A stretch of DNA of 64,000 nucleotides from positions 329,496,802 to 329,560,801 of the forward strand of contig NC_081413.1 in the NCBI RefSeq assembly GCF_030272615.1, given 5' to 3'. Origin of the DNA: Cryptomeria japonica. Taxonomy: Eukaryota > Streptophyta > Pinopsida > Cupressales > Cupressaceae. Position 1 is the first letter of the stretch. Every line of letters starts with the position of its first letter. A program made the translations under genes and the position numbers. The notes under the pieces are model-generated. The model saw only the letters and a program-made list of their open reading frames with translations, was not told where the DNA came from and ran no database searches. This document shows positions 57,668 to 64,000 of the stretch, in pieces.

Positions 57668-58945
57668 ATGGGGGAATACACTATGAGGGAACTTACTCAT
57701 CAGCTCACTCTGTCTGAGCAAGCCTATGATGATCTTATGGTCAAATATAAGGCCTCTCATGCAAAAAGGAGAGAACATGTTGAAAAGTTGATGGAGCTAT
57801 CAGAAAATAGTTCTTCTGATGAAGCGGACATGGAAGCCCTAATTCAAGAAGTAGAAAAGCTGAATGAATCCAATTCTAACCCAAGAAAAGAGTTGGAAGG
57901 ACTGACTATTCAAATGTTCCAAGAGCTTGAGAACCGGAGGAAAGTTGAAGATCTGGTTAAAGACAAAGATTATGAAATCTCCAAGCTGAAGCAAGAGATC
58001 AGTGCCCTAACTGCTCAACTCCATGCGAGCAAAGTGGAAAAGGAAGACATGCAAGGAGAACTGAACATAGCCATCTCTGAGAATGCAAACCTGATGGAAA
58101 CAAATGCTACTATTTCCAAAGAACTCTCTAAGTCAAAGGAAATACTTGCTAAGTTCAACAGGAGTACTATCAAGCTAGAGCAAAAGCTTGAATCAACCAA
58201 ACCTGTCAAGAATACTAATGGACTTGGTTACTCCAGTCATGAGCAAGGTGAGACCTCTGGTGCAAATGTTGAAGCATCAATGAGGCAACCGACATTCAAA
58301 GGCAAAGGTAAGCAAAAGTTCAAACCTGTTTGCTTTAACTGTCTTAAAGAAGGACATACTACTAATGTATGTAGGAGTAGAGCCTATAATAATTTTCCTT
58401 ACTTTATAAACAATGTACCTAGATCCAATAAGTTCAATGGTAATTGTTATGCATGCAACAAGTTTGGGCATAGAGCATCTGAATGCATGTCTGTTATGAA
58501 CAACACTAGAAGATATCCTCAGAGGACTCAAGGAGTTGGTCTTGAACCTTTTGTGAACCGGAATCACAACCGGTTCAATGCCTTTAATCACCAGTCAGGT
58601 AGCGGTGGCTATCAAGCAGCAACTGGATGGAGAGAAAACTGTTGGATTTGCCATGGTCATGGTCACACAGCTGCAACATGCACAAGGAAGAATGGAAACA
58701 TGAATAATGGACCTTGGAGAGCACCTGGAATGATCTGCTATCATTGCAACAAACCGGGTCACATTGCCAGATTCTGCAGGACAAGAAAGAACATATCGGA
58801 TGACATACCGGTCACTCTGGAAGGAAAGATTGATATTGAAACTGTTCAAGTGGATATGAACAAAACCTGGAAAAAGAAACCAACGGTGTTGCAAGATGAA
58901 CCAGTTTCTGCACCTAGTGTGGAAATCATGGAACCGACAAACTAA
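57668..58945 (+). CDS. ORF1 of copy C: intact coiled-coil, four-zinc-knuckle gag-like protein (425 aa)
   Basis: The only uninterrupted element ORF of the window. It begins MGEYTMRELTHQL, 50 bp after the LTR. Residues about 20-190 form a charged heptad region (coiled coil) with SENSSSDEADMEAL, as in A/B. GLGY is near 200. Knuckles start at residues 222 (CFNCLKEGHTTNVC), 260 (CYACNKFGHRASEC), 325 (CWICHGHGHTAATC) and 357 (CYHCNKPGHIARFC), each C-x2-C-x4-H-x4-C. The short acidic tail ends SVEIMEPTN. The capsid region of normal gag is absent. Inferred role: binding element RNA and oligomerising, perhaps joining particles made by an autonomous copia element. Confidence 0.88.
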   Translation: MGEYTMRELTHQLTLSEQAYDDLMVKYKASHAKRREHVEKLMELSENSSSDEADMEALIQEVEKLNESNSNPRKELEGLTIQMFQELENRRKVEDLVKDKDYEISKLKQEISALTAQLHASKVEKEDMQGELNIAISENANLMETNATISKELSKSKEILAKFNRSTIKLEQKLESTKPVKNTNGLGYSSHEQGETSGANVEASMRQPTFKGKGKQKFKPVCFNCLKEGHTTNVCRSRAYNNFPYFINNVPRSNKFNGNCYACNKFGHRASECMSVMNNTRRYPQRTQGVGLEPFVNRNHNRFNAFNHQSGSGGYQAATGWRENCWICHGHGHTAATCTRKNGNMNNGPWRAPGMICYHCNKPGHIARFCRTRKNISDDIPVTLEGKIDIETVQVDMNKTWKKKPTVLQDEPVSAPSVEIMEPTN

Positions 58946-59388
58946 ACATCAGAAAAGCTTAGGGGGAGCAAATGGATAAATACTTCGAACCCCCAGTTTA
59001 CATCGGTAAAAGACCTTAACTGGTATGAGATATCTGTCAGTTAGTAGAAGACCGGAAATGGTAAAAGGAAAATTAGGGTTTATGCCCTAATGGTGGAGCA
59101 TTTATTACGGTAGGTGAGGAATATGTTTAAAAGGAATTTTCAAATCATTTCTCACTATCATTTTTCGAGGGAAGAAGTTTTTCAAGTGCAGAGTGAAGAA
59201 AAAGTGATTTGTGTTGCGATTCAAAGAAATTTCGAAACCCTGAAGAAGATTCAGAAGGAAATATCAAACGATCAAGAGAAGAACTCAAAGCAGTGATTCA
59301 GCAACCGACGAAGTGTGAGGCGAAGTGGAATTATCAAGCCCTAAATTCTCGATTTCTGAAAGGTATTTCTCGAGTTTTTTGTTTTATC

Positions 59389-62300
59389 ATGGCTTCCGCA
59401 TCTCATGATAGTTCTAGTGCAACTATTGATTCTATGGACTTCATACAATGAAAGTCGAAATATAATGCCTTGTCTCAAGTACCGGCTGGTGTGATAGTGG
59501 AAGAAGACATTTGTGATTATATAGATTGTAAAATTGAAGCCCTAGGATCTCTCGCAATCCATTCTCAGTAGGTCTGTTCTGTGGGAAGGATAAAAATATC
59601 AAACTAGAGTATAGCATCTTGGAGAAGAAGAAACTTCACAATGCAGTTTACTTCCTAGAGGATTTCATAGATGACCACATTTGAATCATTCTGAGCAGAG
59701 TTCATGGTGACAAGATGTACCTTGAGAGAACACATGATATCACATGGAAGCAATTCATGCGGTCACCGGTTTCTGCAATACAGGGGAAGTGTCAGCCCTA
59801 AGGAAGGTTAGCAAGACTGAAATGTCCAAGCTCATCGGTTCAGTGAGCGACTCACGTGGAATGACCGTCAATTCAATCAAGGATGATCTGGTCAAGTATA
59901 CCTGCATGGTGATAGGCTACCGGACATTCTCTGCCAGCAGAATTAATTTTGTCTCTGCTGCAGTGGTACATGTCACTTACGGGATGATCAAGGAGGATGC
60001 ATCATTTGATCTGTGCACCTGTATGCAAAGACAACTTATGTTGAATCTTAAGTCAATCAAATAGGACAATGCACTGAGATTCAAGTTCAGACAACTACTG
60101 GTTGGGTTGTTCTTTTACTTTCAAGGCTACTTTCCAGGAGTAGGTGATATTCAGTGGTCTGCCGACCAACTGGTAACAAAACAAATCAAGGAGAGCCTAC
60201 AAGCAGTTGGAACTGGCTATTCGGAAGAACTGAACAAATACTTTGATGAGTTTAGGTGCAAGATGAGCCAAAGGATAAGGATATCCGGTGATATTGCCAA
60301 GAAATATGAAGAGGAAATCTGCTTTATCATCAAAGTGGATGAATGCATAATGGAGGTCATTGAGCCTAGATAGGAAGAATTGGAGCCTATGGGCTATGAG
60401 GTGATGTATGATATGTTGGACGGGTATGCTTCTACCCTAATCGCCTCACCCCTTGATCCTAAGGAAAAGAGACACCTATTTGGAAAGGGTTGCATCGGTT
60501 ATAGAACCCTCTGAAAAGAAAGGAAAGGCAGTGCCTTCAGCATCGGCACCAATTACTGCAACCAGTCCCAAAGTGACCAAGCGGTCACCAGTTAAGAAGA
60601 AACCTGAAGCGACACCTGCAAAAGTCTTCAAGAGGAAGCGGAAGACAAAAAGAAATACACCTGACTCAGAAGAAACTATGTCAGAAGAACCGCCTAAGAA
60701 GAAGACTAGGCAAACAAAGAAAAAGACAAAGAATAAACCGACATCATCTGCACCGGTAAATATTGACATTTCTTCCTACAAACCTTTGACACATTGTCAA
60801 AGAACTATAAAGAACATTAGGAGAAAAGTGTTGAATGATTTAATTGATTGTTTTGATGACTTCAATGATGATGAAAAGGAAGCAGTTGAATAGGAAATCA
60901 TTAAGTATTTGTGTGTTAATGACCGGTCACCTTCAGAAATTAGATCTGAGACACCAGATTCTTTGTATAATTCTTTAGACAATAGATGGTGCATTGCCAT
61001 AGAAAAGGAACAGGAAATGAGGGAGAAAATATTTGTTCAACATTTTCCTGATGTATCTAATTCAGAACTTTTTGAAGTTATGAATAAATACAAAGGCCTC
61101 TTCTTCATGAGAAGAAGAAGACTCTTGTTACTGGAAGGAAAGGGTCAAGAAGTGATCAAGGATACACATACTCTTGCTCAAGAAGCTCTTAAGATGCATC
61201 AAGTGGCTGAAGCCAATAGAAAAGTTGAGCGAGAACCGGAAACTGGCAAACCAAATGTAGTGTATGACAGTGAAGAAGAACTGGTCATAGAACAAATGGA
61301 CCCCATTGATGTAGATGCCTGAGATGGTGAAAATGTTACTCAAGATACACCATCAGAAGCAACAGGACAAGAGAAGCAGGGATAATAGGTAGAAAAGCAA
61401 AAGGAAGCAGATGACAAAAAGGAGGAAGCAAAGAAGCAAGTGGAGAAGAAGAAAGCAGAGGAGGATAAAGAAGAAGAGAAGAGAAAGGAAGTGGAGAAGG
61501 ATCTAAAAAGAAGGATGAAGAGGAGAAGAGGAAAAAGGAAGAGGAAAAGAAGATGAAGGATGAAGATGAGAAAAAGAAGGATGAAGAAGAGAAGAGGAAA
61601 AAGGAAGAGGAGAAGAAGAAGAAGGATGAAGAAGAGAAGAAGAAGAAGGATGAAGAGGAGAAGAGAAAGAAGGAAGGGGAAAAGAAGAAGGATGAAGAGG
61701 AAAAGAGGAAGAAGGAAGAGGAGAAGAAGAAGAATGAAGAAAAAAAGAAGCATAAAGATGAAGAAAAGAAAAAGGAAGAGGAGAAGAAGCAGTAGGAAGA
61801 GGAGTAGAAGAAAAAGGATGAAGAAGAAGAGAAGCAGAGGAAAGAAGAGAAAAGGAAAACAAAAGAAGAGGAAAAGAAAAAGACAGAAGAGGAAAAGTTA
61901 ATAGCTACAGAGAAAGAAGAAGCGGCAAAAAGCACTCAGATGGAGACTCCAAAGGCAACCAGTAGTCAAGCCGAACTGGCTGACCTTACCAGTCCTATTG
62001 ACCTCTAGTCTGCAAACGAAATGGAGCTGCTACAAAGAATTAAGGTTGCTCAAGAACACCTTGAAGTGATAAGGAGGAAGAAGGAGCAAGATGTGATCCA
62101 AGCTGCGGTGGACACTCTTACCGGTTTGTTACCCGACACAAACCTCCCCAATACTGATTTATCACTATAATAATTGAAACTCCTATGCACCGTAGTGGAT
62201 GATCAGGTGCAGAGCCTAGAAGAGGTAGCAGAGGCAAATGCCAAGAAAGAGCATCAAAAGGCTCTCAACATTGCCCTGGTGAAGAAGCTAAATGAGCTCC

Positions 62301-62806
62301 GGTCCGATCTGCAAAAAGCTCAAAAAGATATAAGGGATGCTCTAGATGAGGGAAATCTACTACTGAGTAAGATTTGCCAACCCCATCTCTTATGTGATGA
62401 TGTGCTTGTACAGAAGCAAAAGCTACAATCTAACTTGCAGTTATACATGAGCACCTTCAAGCTGCCATATGACTCTTTTACAACTTATGGGCAAACCGTT
62501 GACCGGTTTCATATCCAGTCTGCCAAAATAGAGTTAGAAATCAACAACCGGACTCGAGATTTGTAGGAACTACAACTGGTTCTACTCCCACGCCTGCAAA
62601 TACTTCAGAAATGTTATCTCAATCTAGATGCCTTAATGGTGACTCAAGAGATGAGCACAATAGACGCCATGGAAGAACAAGTCTCCCAGATACAGATAGA
62701 GAAGGAAGTGGCTACCTCCCTACTTGAGTCCTGGTCCTTATCTATGAAACAATTTTTGCAGGACTTTAAATCAGTTTATGACAAGTTTTATTCTTTATTG
62801 TCATAA
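59389..62806 (+). pseudogene. ORF2 of copy C, with Lys/Glu-repeat domain
   Basis: Starts MASASHDSSSATIDS. It is collinear with ORF2 of A/B: NALSQVPAGVIVEEDICDYI, EAIHAVTGFCNTGEV, MVIGYRTFSASRINFVS, LLVGLFFYFQGYFPGVGDI. Then a basic linker (KKKPEATPAKVFKRKRKTKR), SSYKPLTHCQRTIKNI, the helical middle (EMREKIFVQHFPDVSNSEL), the Lys/Glu-rich tract 61380-61925, and the helical C-terminus (QSLEEVAEANAKKEHQ ... LLESWSLSMKQFLQDF). About a dozen stops or frameshifts (59449, 59570, 60062, 60371, 60891, 61320 and others). Unknown function. Confidence 0.85.
61380..61925 (+). repeat. Near-pure polypurine, Lys/Glu-coding tract
   Basis: About 540 bp of GAA/GAG/AAG/AAA/GAT triplets, almost entirely purine on the plus strand. 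In the ORF2 frame it reads as KKDEEEKRKKEEEKK-type repeats, the composition of single-alpha-helix domains. Two TAG stops near its end (about 61793-61808) break it. On the minus strand it yields a spurious Ser/Phe/Leu frame of 199 codons. Absent from copies A and B. Confidence 0.9.
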
Positions 62807-63088
62807 ACTCTTATTATTTTAATACCAAATGGAAACAGGGGTTGTTCAAATGTACTTTGTCATTGTTGGCAAAGGGGGAGAAGTAGTCTGGTATTTAAAA
62901 TTTTGATGTATGCTCTGTATATCTTCATGTCTATCTCTGTACGCAAATAGTTATACATTGTTTTGTTTGCAAAAGGGATAGTGTATATGCTTAGGGGGAG
63001 TAATTTTGATTATGGCACATTTTTGTTGTAAAACACTTAGATGTCAAAATTTTGCCTAAGTGTTGCCATCAATGCCAAAGGGGGAGAT
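62807..63088 (+). promoter_or_regulatory. 3' non-coding region and polypurine tracts of copy C
   Basis: CAAAGGGGGAGAT abuts the 3' LTR. Upstream tracts GCAAAGGGGGAGAAG (about 62872) and TTAGGGGGAGTAA (about 62992) repeat the arrangement of copy A. Confidence 0.85.
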
Positions 63089-64000
63089 TGTTGGCATTTT
63101 TTATGATTAATGCTTTAATTGTCATTGATGGACACACACTTGATTTGAGATCACTTTTATATGTATGAGTTATGCTCAACTGACAATTGTTCCCAACCGG
63201 TATGATGCATTATACTCTTTAGACTATCGGTGTTTTGCAGAATGTGTTCACCAGTCTGAAGCGGTATGTTGACCCCAAGCGGTTTGAGGATCTCAAGCGG
63301 TACAAAGGATCAAAGCGGAAGAACACATATTTCCCAGCCTTCATTTTTGTCAAACCGGCAACCAGTATTTTGTATGAACTGTTAATACTCTGTGATGACT
63401 TACCAACCGGCATTTTGTGATGAGTTACCATCCACCGATTGTTTGGTGGTGCCGACACTTTAACGGTGCTTTTGTGTCATGTTACAGAATATGTCTAGAT
63501 GCATTGAACCTAGGAAATTGTATTGTAATCCTATTGGATCGACATGAAATCAGATTCCTTTATAAGGACATCATGTCTAGGGTTTTAAGGAGTTGCTAGA
63601 GTTTAAGGTGGTTGATGAGTTAGAGAGAGTGTGAATGTGTTGAAGACTGAAGTAATGCTGGAATGCATTAGGAACGAGCTATCAAGGATCTAACCAAGCA
63701 ATCTATGCTATTTTCTAGATCACTCACTTGTTGATTACTCACATTTTTGACAAGTCTGAAGCCCTTAACCGGGTAGGCCCAAAAACCTTTTGTAAATCCT
63801 CTAACAAGGTGGTTCACATCTGTGGATCTAAAATCCTCTAGCAAGGTAGTCTTTAATTAGACTTATCTCCTAATAGAGATTGAGATTCCTAACAAGATCT
63901 ATTCTGGTAAGGAACATTGTATGACCTTAACCGGTCTAGTTCCTATTCTGCAGATAGTTACTTGTGGGTTCCATCTCACCGTGGTTTTTCCCATTTGGGT
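63089..64000 (+). repeat. 3' LTR of copy C (truncated by the window end)
   Basis: Starts TGTTGGCATTTTTTATG and follows the 5' LTR 56529 onward to the R/U5 signature (CTCACCGTGGTTTTTCCC) at the very end of the window. About 180 bp are missing. Differences from the 5' LTR are few, so copy C is fairly young. Confidence 0.92.

Larger units (their letters stand above)
56529..64000 (+). mobile_element. Gag-only element, copy C (3' LTR runs off the window)
   Basis: The 5' LTR is 56529-57617 and the 3' LTR begins at 63089. Left flank AATGT (56524-56528) should recur beyond the window. It belongs to a sister subfamily of A/B, with the same layout (PBS, ORF1, ORF2, three polypurine tracts) but clearly diverged sequence. 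It also has a Lys/Glu-repeat domain in ORF2 absent from A/B. ORF1 is intact. Confidence 0.92.

Noticed and set aside
61336-61935. Minus-strand 199-codon Ser/Phe-rich frame and related frames
   Set aside because: Pure complement of the purine-rich Lys/Glu tract; low complexity with no start context.

Overview
This is eukaryotic nuclear DNA from a plant, almost certainly a repeat-bloated seed-plant genome. A conifer-type gymnosperm is my best guess, from the style of the elements; I cannot verify the species. Nearly everything is transposable element. No bacterial-style operons, rRNA, tRNA or CRISPR were seen. The only trace of an ordinary host gene is a 78-bp exon on the minus strand (46897-46974) that encodes the first 26 residues of a cytochrome b5 and is followed by a GT splice donor.

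Left part (1-20292). Decayed coding-like sequence and small repeats (1-2760), a reversed copia LTR remnant (about 2794-3540), a copia gag fragment (about 3790-4140) and a diverged 650-bp tandem duplication (about 4650-5950). Next comes a 4.3-kb TG...CA unit with a perfect 5-bp target-site duplication (6263-10589). It is followed by a decayed L1-type LINE (about 10600-19500) split by a hAT transposon (about 10983-14709).

Middle part (20293-44302). One minus-strand Ty1/copia element has LTRs at 20293-21941 and 42620-44302, a primer-binding site and a polypurine tract. Its gag-pol is split by two later insertions. One is a 6.5-kb minus-strand sister of the unit at 6263 (24016-30508), inserted between integrase and reverse transcriptase. 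The other is an 8.7-kb plus-strand gag-only element, copy A (33269-41943), inserted inside gag. Copy A itself carries a 1.2-kb solo LTR (34591-35769). All four insertions show 5-bp target duplications (perfect or with one mismatch), so their order can be read.

Right part (44303-64000). A degenerate LTR/PBS remnant, a 273-bp tandem array, the cytochrome b5 exon and its promoter-like flank, a LINE C-terminal scrap, a short AT-rich repeat and a copia-like LTR remnant. Then come two more plus-strand gag-only elements, copy B (50499 onward) and copy C (56529 to beyond the window). C lies inside the last codons of B.

Two things stand out. First, copies A, B and C form a family with copia-type LTRs, PBS and PPT. 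They carry a coiled-coil plus four-zinc-knuckle ORF1 and a second long ORF2 (about 1050 codons) of unknown function in place of pol. No protease, integrase or reverse transcriptase is visible, so they must move with proteins supplied in trans, plausibly by relatives of the copia element at 20293-44302. Second, the units at 6263-10589 and 24016-30508 look like giant solo LTRs. Each has its own TATA and leader, an ORF (about 1100 codons in one, nearly absent in the other), and then a second conserved TATA and an R/U5-like tail. That places a gene inside U3. One copy also carries a 167-bp-phased array of GC-rich hairpins. ORF2 and the LTR-borne ORF share the same domain order and may be distant relatives.
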